From Calliphora vicina (taxonomy: Eukaryota > Arthropoda > Insecta > Diptera > Calliphoridae), in NCBI RefSeq assembly GCF_958450345.1, contig NC_088784.1, positions 55,050,247 to 55,114,246 of the forward strand: a DNA stretch of 64,000 nucleotides, written 5' to 3'. Each line of letters opens with the position of its first letter. The first letter of the stretch is position 1. Below, in pieces: positions 55,913 through 64,000 of this stretch. The translations under genes and the position numbers were made by a program. The notes below the pieces were generated by a model. The model was not told where the DNA came from and did no database searches. It worked only from the letters and a program-made list of their open reading frames with translations.

Positions 55913-57068
55913 TCTATTTATTCTATTGAAATCCCAAGATTCGTCCGCACTACTTCAACAGCATCATTCCAAATTCATGGCTTTTCAGGTGCTTCAATTT
56001 GGGCTTATGGGTGCTGTATTTATATAAGAAGTTGTGACTCAAATGAAGTCTTTTTTCAATTGCTAACTGCAAAATGAAAATTACCACCATTCAAGACAAC
56101 ATCTGGTCCGAGACTTGAGTTGTGTGCAACACACTTGTTGTCAAAATTGTTAAAAGAAAAATTATCTTGTCTTTCTCTGGACATATTCGGAAATCACTTT
56201 GCATTGGATAAAAACTTATCCATCTATTGCAACATTAGTTTCAAATATATTCGAAATGTATCTCAACAACACTATAGAGTTGTTGAGATACAAGAATTGC
56301 CAGAACACATATTCATATAAGAACATTTTAAGATTCACATTCTAAGCTAAGATTCATTGAATGTTGTGGAAATGTGAAATTTCCAGATCAAAATTCCCTA
56401 CTGCAAAAGAAATGAATTGTGCTTTTTATAGACTTGTAGAAGTTGTCTAGAGAGAAAGTTTTTCTGTGGAAATTTGTAATTACAGAAATCTTGCCTTCAA
56501 ATATCCAGAGGCTTACACCATTTATACATAACTTTATAGAAAAACAGCGAACATTTGTTAAACGCACCGATACCTTACAACACTAAATTCTCACTTTTGT
56601 TAACGAAGAAATTCACTTTTGTTACTCGATATTTAAGTAAACTGGCCCTCGAGAATTGTCATACTGTTACACAGGCATTAATAGCCCTTTCAAGGGAAAC
56701 CCTTTAGCCTTATAAAGGACAAAGAAGAGTGTTGCATAATAGTACGTATAGTAGTAGTAATAGTATAATAGGACATTTGCCAATCGATATGGTGAGAGCT
56801 CTAAGACCATTTTTAATATTTAGCGTAGATTTTTGTAGATCCATGAATATTTCGTTGTTCACTTAGAATTATTGTTCGATTTATCCTCTGACGCAGGACA
56901 GATAGTGGTGGTCCATGAGACAATCTCCCACCCCAAAAGTGCTTGAACGGGAAAGTCTTCCGCGTAATAGAAGGCCAAGACGGCAAAGTCAGGGTGGCGG
57001 AATTAAAATGCAAAGCCGGCGTATATAAGCACCCTATTCCTATATTAGCAATACTACCAATTTCTTGA
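55913..57068 (+). pseudogene. BEL/Pao retrotransposon pol relic (RNase H, integrase, C-terminal domain)
   Basis: Plus-strand blocks in BEL/Pao pol order. 55928-56150 reads EIPRFVRTT, then IHGFSGASIWAYGCCIYIRS, a stop, and GPRLELCATHLLSKLL, the typical IPRxV, HGFSDAS-x-x-AY and PRLEL-x-A sequence at the RT-RNase H border. 56259-56320 has RVVEIQELPEH. 56509-56560 reads RLTPFIHNF. 56771-56835 reads GHLPIDMVRALRPF then SVDFC, the integrase region before the GVDFAGP motif. 56896-57068 reads VVVHETISHPKSA, stop, GKVFRVIEGQDGKVRVAEL and GVYKHPI, the DUF5641 C-terminal domain, ending with TGA. The RNase H Asp is Gly (HGFSG), the Trp before GK is a stop, and most of the integrase core is missing. A 3' LTR may begin at TGTCGGTATATTGG (57090). 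Confidence 0.8.
56257..56292. repeat. Perfect 14-bp-arm hairpin
   Basis: TGTATCTCAACAAC (56257-56270) and GTTGTTGAGATACA (56279-56292) pair exactly across an 8-base loop, within the BEL/Pao relic. Confidence 0.85.
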
Positions 57069-57329
57069 GGACCTACGTCCCCGCAGTGGTGTCGGTATAT
57101 TGGAGCATTTGGAATTTTATTGCAATTTTACCATTTCTTATTATTGTTAATTTAAATGAATTTTATTAAACTAAACTCAAAAATAAATCCAACTTTTTAG
57201 CAACAATGAATTAATAATATAACTATTGCGGAAATGAAAATAATAAATAAATAAATAGTTACTAATTCATAAAATGTTTGAATTTAAATTGTTTAAAAAA
57301 ACCTTAAATATTATTAAGGTTAATCAGTC

Positions 57330-57435
57330 CCAAAATATTACCAAAATAAAATTTTTCCCCTAAAGTGTTCAAATTATGAAAAAGTACCAAACTCCTGTCA
57401 GTTTTATTTAATGGAGTAAGATGAATTAGTAAGTT
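57330..57435 (-). repeat. Helitron internal fragment
   Basis: CCCCTAAAGTGTTCAAATT, AAAAAGTACCAAACTCCTGT and AATGGAGTAA match the inner end of the Helitron at about 42160-42240. Confidence 0.55.
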
Positions 57436-57439
57436 AGTG

Positions 57440-59045
57440 GGCAGCGTATATTGGATTAGTGCTGATTTTTGCAACGTGCAAAAACAATTCTTCCTAACAC
57501 CCACCTTAAAGTATACCAATCTGCTCGGGATCACAGGTCGCTATTTTAAATAAACTTCGACAAAATTTGGCATAAACTTTTATATTTCCACAAGGACTGA
57601 TTAGAATCGGTCCATCGGACCCCATTCAACTGACCTATCTGAAAATAGGTAAATTCTCATAAATGTCTTAATTATAAACATATCCAAACCAAATTTAGAA
57701 CAAATAAGTTTTATATAAGCTGAACAACTAATACCAAATTTAGTACCGATCGGTTCACAATGTTCCATAGCTCTCATATAAACACAATTCTCTAAAATTT
57801 CATTAATGTGCACATAGCTCTGAAATATGTTAGTATCCAAATAAAATTCTGCACAAATATGTTTTATATATGGGGGATTTCATGTCAAGTAAACCCACTT
57901 TTAAAATCGATAGTAATTCAGACACAATTATTGAACAAGATCGGTCAAGAATTCTCTGAGTTAAAATACATGTGTTCCTAGCTAAATGTGTCCAAAATAG
58001 TTTAGATAGCTATTTCTTCAATCTTTCGAGAAAAAAAATATAAAAAAAAAAAATTATATTTTTTTCCGGAATCAAAATCTTTTTTGACTTTATTTTCAAA
58101 ATGGGCTATTTTTTCTTAAAAAAGGCTTAGATATTTATATATTTTATTTGAATACCTATTTGGTCGCTTAGTGAGATGCGAGTTCAATATCTATCAAAAT
58201 AAATTTTTTGTTACTCAAAACCTACCATTTTTGACTTTTTTTTCCAAAATGGGCCGCTTTTTTTAATGATCTGGTAGTGGGATGCAAGTGGAATAAATAG
58301 TATATCAAAATAAATGTTTTAACTCAAAAATTGTATGTCTTGAGCTAGAAATCATTTATTTTGATATATATATTCCACTCGCATACCACTACGAGAACAA
58401 AAACCTCTTAAAGGAAAAGACCTAAGCTTTCTTTTGACCAAAAAGAAAAAAGGTCTCATTTTGGAAAAAAGTTAGATTTTGCAAAAAAAAGTCAACAATT
58501 GTATGTCTTGAGTTACAAAACATATATTTTGACAGATATACCCCTCGTATCATACTAAGCGACTAAAACTCTCTTAAAGGAAAGGATCTAAGCTATCTTT
58601 TGAGCAAAACAAATATTAAATTTTTTTTATTTTTTTTTAAATATTTTTGTTCGAAAGGTTGAAAGAAATAGCTACGTAAATAATATGGGACACATTTTGC
58701 TAAGAACAATTGGATAATAAGTTACATGGATGAGAAAAAACTTATATTTGGCCAAAATGTCAATGTCTTGACCGATCTTGTTGAAAAATTGTGTCTGAAT
58801 TACTATCCAATTGGTCTAACCTTGGTGCAAATTTCATCCAGATCAGAAGACATCGATTTTAAAAGTTGATTCACTTGACATGACATCATCCCAAAAAATT
58901 TTGTGACTTTCGGTCCGATAATCACATTATCGAGCATAAATATCTTAAAAATGTTGGTACTCAAATAATATACATAATACAAATAAGTGTCATATCAAAA
59001 GAAAACTATTTATCATATACTCGGTGTAGGGTACTTTCTTACTTG
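57440..59045 (+). mobile_element. HINE subtype interrupted by family A
   Basis: The 5' part (57440-57870) has TTTGCAACGTGCAAAAAC, CACCCACCTTAAAGTATACC and ATGTTCCATAGCTCTCATAT. The 3' part (58894-59045) has TTTCGGTCCGATAATCAC, GGTGTAGGGTACTTTCTTAC and the CTTACTTG end, without the usual hairpin. It shares CCAATCTGCTC with 45280-45600, so both belong to a second subtype. Confidence 0.65.
57871..58893. mobile_element. Family-A foldback element nested in HINE
   Basis: TGGGGGATTTCATGTCAAGT at the left (TA before it) and ACTTGACATGACATCATCCC at the right. The interior follows the order of the 53.6-55.5 kb copy with fewer tandem units. The right terminus is worn, so the right TA is not readable. 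Confidence 0.75.
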
Positions 59046-59049
59046 TTTA

Positions 59050-59360
59050 AAATATTTAACCTTCGCTTTACCAATACCCACCCGGGTGACCACATCGTTT
59101 TTATTGGTTTAATATTTTTTTTAATTTTGTTTCGATTTAAATGAAATTTATACTCACTGAACAAATTTTAAGGTTCTATAGAATTTAATAGAAACATTTT
59201 AAACTTTTTATAAGGTTTTTTAATTTTTTTAAAATTTCATTCGTCGCATATATTTATAAAAGTGTAGTGTCACCCGGGTGGGTATTGGTAAACCATGTAC
59301 ATAAAAAAACCTTTGGTAAAGCGAAGGTTAAAAGCTTAAAGTTTGGTTTTAATTTTCGCT
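59050..59360. repeat. Inverted GGGTGGGTATTGGTAAA pair
   Basis: AACCTTCGCTTTACCAATAC and CCACCCGGGTG at 59059-59095 are mirrored by CACCCGGGTGGGTATTGGTA at 59272 and AAAGCGAAGGTT at 59318-59331. These are ends of a ~275-bp palindromic element (59059-59331) with no coding content. Confidence 0.75.
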
Positions 59361-59384
59361 CCGGACAATGTAGGCTAGAGTGTC

Positions 59385-60390
59385 CCCATGTGATGATCAA
59401 CAAATTCTGAAATTTGTTTAACAAAATTTTTAAAAATTCGAAATTGCAGTTTTAAAACTGCGGTTAAAAAAATATTTTTTTTGGTTATACCAGCGTATAG
59501 GTTAACTATATCTTATGAAGATAAAAACTCATATACAAGTAAATATGGATATATTTTAAGTAAAAATAAGCTTTTATTTTAATATTTCTCAAAATATGTT
59601 AATATTGTTCATAAATTTCTTGTTCTAGTGGGCTGAGACACGTTAATGGCCTGGCGATTTTATAATTTTTTTTTTCATATTTTATTTATTGTATCTTCAC
59701 AAAATAATGTGAACTTCAATAATTTGTTCAAATCTTAAATCTAAATATTATTTTTTTTCATTAAAAATTATGTTTAATTTATAGATCCTATCATCAGCGC
59801 AGGTCTGTTGGATTCCTTTTTCTTAGTCAGATGTAGCCATTACTTCTCATTAATGTTCGTGCAAGTGGGTTAGGGTGAACTTCTAAATTTTTTCAAATAT
59901 GACTCCGCTTGTTTTTTTTTTATTTCATTTTACACCAGGGAGACACCTAGGTCCTTATGAATGTTAATATTTTTCACATACCAAGGCGTTGCTGTTATCA
60001 TTCTTAATATTTTATTTTGGAATCTTTGAATTTGTTCACTATTAGAAGCTGAGGCCGTGCTCCATAATTGAATTCCATAGCACCATATGGGTTTTATTAT
60101 TGAGCTGTACAGCAAAAGTTTGCAATCTAAACTCAATCTCGAGTATTTACAAATTAGTAAATTTGTAGTAATTTTAACTTCATTTGAGTCAATTTCGTAT
60201 CTATATGCTTTTTCCAGGTAAGACGTCGGTCTAGATGCAGACCTAGATATTTATCTTCAGTTTGTTGAGGTATTATATGATTATTTATTAATAACTTTAA
60301 CATTTTTAACCAATTTTTGTTTTTTATATCTTATTAAATTGCAAAAGTAATTATTTAATGACAAAAATTTAAAAATTTAAAAATCAGGGA
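59385..60390 (-). repeat. Family E/F fragment split by a LINE
   Basis: The left piece 59385-59667 has CCCATGTGATGATC, GAAATTTGTTTAACAAAA and GACACGTTAATGGCCTGGCG. The right piece from about 60286 resumes TAATAACTTTAACATTTTT and AATTGCAAAAGTAATTATTT. In the intact palindrome (34920-35050) these are adjacent. Confidence 0.65.
59668..60285 (-). mobile_element. Jockey-clade LINE, strongly 5'-truncated
   Basis: Poly-T at 59668 onward, the 3' UTR shared with 25668-25830, then on the minus strand the end of ORF2: LLYSSIIKPIWCYGIQLWST, ASASNSEQIQRFQNKILRMI and TATPWYVKNINIHKDLGVSL at 60136-59930, and upstream in other frames TxAYRYEIDSNEV-like text to about 60285. It is inserted in the family E/F fragment. 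Confidence 0.8.
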
Positions 60391-60399
60391 CACCTTGTG

Positions 60400-60885
60400 G
60401 CATTCCACATTAGTTAAAAAACTTTTTTATGGAAATAATTTCGGGATCTATTGGAGATAACGTAACGAAATTTCACAAGGTTGGAGCTGAGGTGTTTTCG
60501 AGGTGATTTACTGTTGTTCAGCTTCGTATGCGAAAATTGGTCTCACATTTTTAAAAAAAATATGTAAATAGTTCTTGAGTAGATCTACAACATGTAGATT
60601 ATCTCGTTTAGTTCGTGACTTTTCGAATTAACCACCTCTTAACTGAAAGGGCAACACTGCTCCCGTCAAAAATCATCTGTCCGAATATAGCCCGAGTGAC
60701 TATTTCTTGTTTCTAAACAAACGGAAAGATGTGTTATCATTTGGTGTTGAATGTTATTAACATATTATACATCAAGGCGTATTTAATAAATACGTACGTT
60801 AAATACGATTATTTCTATAATCAGCTATGATCCCGATGACACCTTATTAAATACACCTACATACTTACATGAGGTTTAACGAAAA
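60400..60885. other. Unassigned sequence
   Basis: No gene is supported. A GMPQGVP-like string on the minus strand near 60395 recalls an RT motif but has no coding context. Confidence 0.3.
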
Positions 60886-60889
60886 ATGG

Positions 60890-62024
60890 GAGTGATCGAA
60901 CAGGGAGTGAGTCACCTACCCAAAAAGTAAATAGTTATTTCTAAACATCTTGAGAACTATAATTGCAAAATTCTTCAAACTTTGTATGAATTAATTTCTC
61001 ATCACTGTACGAAGTTTTGCTAAACATGGCTGGGATAGGAACGGTGGGTGCGTGCCCTTCCATGCAAAATACTTAATCAATTTTGTGTATCTGGATAACT
61101 AAAATTACAAGACTCTTCAAATTTTGTCCGAAACATCTTTTTATAATTTTACTTAATTTTTTGTCTGAAAACGGGCGGGTTATTAATAGTGGACATGGAA
61201 CTTAACATACAAAATAATTAGATATTATCGAATACCTGTTGAACTGTATTAGAGAAGTCGTAAAACTTTTATGTATTTATTTCGTTACCATAGTACGTAG
61301 TTGGCTGAAAATGGGCTGTATTGTATTAGTTATTTTAGAATATTTGGAGAACAATAATTGTTAAAGTCTCTAAGATTAGTACCACTGTACGAAGTTTAGC
61401 AAAAAATGGGCGAGTTCGGAACAGAGAGTGTAGGACCTACAGTACAAAGAAAATTGTAATTTCTTATATTTTTAGGACGTTTGGCTGAAATTGGGCGGGA
61501 CCGGCTTAGTGGGAATGACCTCTTACATATAAAGAAAATAGTTATAATTGAATATCTGGAGAATTATAATAGTTAAAGTAATGCTCAAATGAGTTATTTT
61601 GTTACCATTGTAGATAAAATATATAAATATTCGAATATCAAGTGAATGTAATTGTAAGAGTCTTTAAACTTTGTGTAAATTACGTTGATGCCAGTGTCTT
61701 GTTATGCCAGAAATTAAGAAGGGACGTGCCCCCTCCAATACAAAGTAAATATTTATTATCGAATATCTGGAGAACTCTAATATTGCAATAAATAGCTTTC
61801 ATATCATTGTAAGGAGTCTGACTAAAAATAGGCGAAAGTCTTAAAAAAAGCTTCAAGATTTTTTAAAATCACAGAATATTTTTTATACCTTCAACGGCAT
61901 AGTATGCAATTAATCACAAACAATAAATTCCGGTATTAATTATATTCATTTATTTGCTTATAAAATCTTTTCACATTTTTTTTTATTTTACTTCGACAGG
62001 GGTAGCGAAGCGCACCGGGTCAAG
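60890..62024 (+). mobile_element. Helitron-like element (family D) 3' part with tandem array
   Basis: About eight diverged units of roughly 95-140 bp carry AAAATGGGCGGG-type starts, CATACAAAGTAAATA and GAACTATAATTGCAAGA words from 60890 to 61850. The 3' end reads GGGGTAGCGAAGCGCACCGG then GTCAAGTAG, followed by T. It is nearly the 3' end of the Helitron at 38848-42476 (which has GGGTGGCGAAGCGCACCGGG and TCTGCTAG), but CTAG has become GTAG. The 5' TC end was not located. Confidence 0.6.
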
Positions 62025-62099
62025 TAGTATAAAAATATAAATTAAATATGTTGCTGTACTCCGTAAAAGTAAATATTACGTCTTTATTTTTTCCTTCGA

Positions 62100-62370
62100 C
62101 ATTCTTGGTTTTTGCAGTCAGCTGATTTTTAGCTGCAAATACAGCTAGCAACTATTTTCACAAAAATAAAATCCATGTTGTTTTTTAGTGTTGTATTTGT
62201 TGTAGAATTAAGACTACCTGTAAATAAATTCGCCTTAGGTAGACCCAATTCTATAACAAACACAACTCTACAAAAAACGATATGGTTTTTGTTTTTGTAA
62301 AAAGATTTCCTAGCTGCCAAATAGTTAAAAACAATTGACTTCTAAAATCAAAACCAGAGAAAGAAATATA
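62100..62370. mobile_element. Palindromic MITE between two Helitron ends
   Basis: The arms pair over about 100 bp around a centre near 62232: GTTGTTTTTTAGTGTTGTAT and TTGTTGTAGAATT face AATTCTATAACAA and CACAACTCTACAAAAAACGA. Outer edges are worn, and no target duplication is seen. Confidence 0.6.
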
Positions 62371-62444
62371 ACTTTTTTTGTTTCTTAGAGAAAAAAATTA
62401 AAACAGTGGTAAGGTGATCGTATTAAAAAAATATATATAAATTA

Positions 62445-62660
62445 AAAAAATACGTTACTGTACTACACTATCATGACACGGTGCGCTTCGCTACCCTCGT
62501 CGTAGTAAAATAAAAAAAATATGTACTAAGGATTTCATAAAAAAATAAATGAATATAATGAAACCGGAATTTCTTGTTTGTGATACCATGCCTTTGAATG
62601 TATAAAAAATATTATGCTATTTTAAAAAATATTGACACATTTCTTAAGACTTTCGCTTCG
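62445..62660 (-). mobile_element. Helitron-like 3' end, inverted to 61850-62035
   Basis: On the minus strand it ends GAGGGTAGCGAAGCGCACCG and TGTCATGATAG, the inverse of the terminus at 62024. The ~190 bp before it (AAACCGGAATTTCTTGTTTG and GATACCATGCCTTTGAA on the plus strand) mirror 61860-61990. Confidence 0.6.
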
Positions 62661-62664
62661 CTAT

Positions 62665-62965
62665 AATTTCCTATGTTTTTACAGTGGACATGCTTCGATC
62701 CATCGTATTTCAAGCTATTTATAAAAAAGTTAGAAGACTCTACCTATAAAAGTTGTTTAGATATTCGAAAAGAACTATTTACTTAACATGATCTGATACC
62801 ACCCATTTGCAATACTTCAAAGTACCAAAATAACTCATGCACAGTATTGAGAATTGCATTATTAGAGTTCTTTAGATTTTTGATAATAAATATGGTTTCT
62901 ATATCCATTTTAAACTAGTTATTAAAAAATGCATATTTTAATTAGAAATTTTGAAAATTTAATAT
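62665..62965. other. Worn family-D repeat, otherwise unassigned
   Basis: Scattered family-D words (ATATTCGAAAAGAACTATTT, CAAAGTACCAAAATAACTCA) suggest diverged array units; no gene is seen. Confidence 0.3.
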
Positions 62966-62974
62966 TATTAGAGC

Positions 62975-63008
62975 CATTATTACAACATAAAGGCAAGTTG
63001 TAATAATG
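62975..63008. repeat. Perfect 12-bp-arm hairpin
   Basis: CATTATTACAAC (62975-62986) pairs exactly with GTTGTAATAATG (62997-63008) across a 10-base loop. Confidence 0.8.
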
Positions 63009-63009
63009 A

Positions 63010-63495
63010 CCCTTAGAATATGTAATATTTACTAATTAATTCAATATAATCTTTTTGCATTCTCTATTTTTACAAAATAACCCAAAATTTCTAAATATCA
63101 TAATATTAATAGGCAAGTCGATTTCTTTAGACCCCTTTTACGCTCACATTATACATTCAATTTGGGCAAGAAATATACCATTTTAAAGGGATTTATTCAC
63201 AGAAGTGCAGAATATATATTTTATTTAAATCGGTTCAGTTTTTTTAGGAATTATAAGCGTTTAAAGATGTTACTAACACATATGCAAAAACGTGTACATG
63301 TGAACCTTAAGTTAAAAAGTAAACAAAGCAAGGCGTGTTTGTCCAATTTGTTGTTGTAAATAAATAAGAGAAACAATTAAACAGTTTGATTTCGCTCTGT
63401 TTTAAGTGAGAGTTGTTATAGAAAACAAAGAAGAAGACTTTAGTAATTTAAAGTCACAAAAATATATGTATTTTGAAGGTGTTTTTTTTTATTTT
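63010..63495. other. Unassigned AT-rich sequence
   Basis: No gene or repeat recognised. A 65-residue frame at 63162-63359 has no motif. Confidence 0.3.
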
Positions 63496-63499
63496 CTAA

Positions 63500-63615
63500 C
63501 TCCCATATGCATAAACAATTTTTAAATTTATCAAAGGATTATACAACTAAATTTCCATTCAAAATTTGTTTTATAAACCTTTGACAAATTTAAAAACTGT
63601 TTATGCATATGGGGG
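63500..63615. mobile_element. 116-bp palindromic MITE with TAA duplication (Harbinger-like)
   Basis: CTCCCATATGCATAAAC (63500) faces GTTTATGCATATGGGGG (ending 63615). Pairing continues through AATTTTTAAATTTATCAAAG against CTTTGACAAATTTAAAAACT. TAA flanks both sides (63497-63499, 63616-63618), the TWA pattern of PIF/Harbinger. Confidence 0.75.
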
Positions 63616-63649
63616 TAAATATGTAATTGTACCTACATAAGTAAATATG

Positions 63650-64000
63650 TAGTTATTTTATAATATGTGCAGAACTATAATTGTGACGGTTTTCAAACTT
63701 CATACGAATCATCACTGCATGAAGTTTAATCAAAAATGGGACGGGTCGGAAAAATGGTGAGCCGCCTTTCATACAAAGTAAATTGTTATTTCTAAATATT
63801 TTGTGAACTATAATTGCAAGATTCTTCAAACTTAGTCTAAATGTTTCTTTTATAATTTTGCATAGTTCCGCTGGAATTGTTCGGGATTGGAATAGTGGGC
63901 GTGGCACACCCTATACAAAGTATATAATAAATTTCGAATATCTGTAGAACTATAATTTAAAAGTGTTTAAACTTATAGAGAAATAATTACTTATTACTGT
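63650..64000 (+). repeat. Family-D (Helitron-like) tandem units, cut by window end
   Basis: Two to three ~130-bp units with GCAGAACTATAATTGTGACG, GAAGTTTAATCAAAAATGGG, GGGATTGGAATAGTGGGCGT and CATACAAAGTAAATTG, like 60890-61850. The minus-strand frame at 63653-63907 lies in the repeat and is not a gene. Confidence 0.65.

Noticed and set aside
60380..60410. RT motif GMPQGVP on the minus strand
   Set aside because: Only seven residues with stops close by and no further RT blocks in order.
62975..63008. Hairpin as a microRNA precursor
   Set aside because: Stem of only 12 bp with AT-rich flanks that do not extend the pairing.
1..64000. tRNA, rRNA or snRNA genes
   Set aside because: No box A/box B pair or cloverleaf-like GGTTCGAATCC element and no rRNA-like GC-rich block was found on either strand by eye.

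Overview
This window is strongly AT-rich, intron-scale, non-bacterial DNA with no intact host gene that I can recognise. It reads as an intergenic or heterochromatin-like stretch of an insect genome. Jockey-type LINEs, BEL/Pao, piggyBac, hAT, Helitron and DINE-1/Helentron-type repeats, together with TATA/Inr core-promoter style, point to a higher fly (cyclorrhaphan, probably calyptrate such as a blowfly or house-fly relative). The species assignment is inference. Nearly everything that can be named is a transposable element or its debris.

Layout. 0.66-1.86 kb: an inverted-repeat element whose arms are tandem ~21-bp repeats, carrying a minus-strand DDE transposase remnant of Tc1/mariner (DDE_3) type and a nested palindromic MITE. 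2.5-3.0 kb: half of a TGGGG-ended foldback family ('family A'). 4.4-6.1 kb: LTR-like pieces with a TATA box and Inr. 7.3-8.6 and 9.2-11.5 kb: DINE-1/HINE-like elements in which a second HINE and an 802-bp hAT element with an 8-bp target duplication are nested; a decayed coding fragment precedes them. 11.54-14.44 kb: a TTAA-flanked piggyBac element with a broken transposase, split by a 1.58-kb hAT element. 16 kb: an unidentified coding remnant. 18.6-21.7 kb: a family-A element split by a 2.5-kb Jockey LINE. 21.8-23.0 kb: a second, older LINE. 23.7-28.8 kb: TIR elements, a transposase-like pseudo-exon and a HINE copy. 29.7-31.8 kb: a HINE split by a long-TIR element with a perfect 9-bp target duplication. 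33.0-35.4 kb: a 2.4-kb nearly perfect palindrome of the same superfamily. 36.5-37.1 kb: Tc1 debris and a MITE. 38.0-38.7 kb: HINE. 38.85-42.48 kb: a non-autonomous Helitron with TC and CTAG ends, filled by a higher-order tandem array. 42.8-43.4 kb: an unidentified 150-residue coding segment. 44.5-51.3 kb: Harbinger-like and pogo-like MITEs, HINE and LTR fragments. 51.7-53.1 kb: a truncated Jockey LINE and Helitron-like repeats. 53.6-55.5 kb: a complete family-A foldback with TA target duplication. 55.9-57.1 kb: a BEL/Pao pol pseudogene. 57.4-60.4 kb: a HINE split by family A, then a LINE inside a foldback fragment. 60.9-64 kb: Helitron-like tandem arrays with inverted 3' ends and two more palindromic MITEs.

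The elements do not work together as a pathway. What they give is a relative chronology: HINE and piggyBac copies are hosts, hAT, foldback and MITE copies are guests. Trans-mobilised, non-autonomous elements dominate: most copies have clean ends but no usable transposase. Limits: boundaries of degenerate repeats are approximate, family names rest on ends, target duplications and residual motifs read by eye, and no database comparison was possible.
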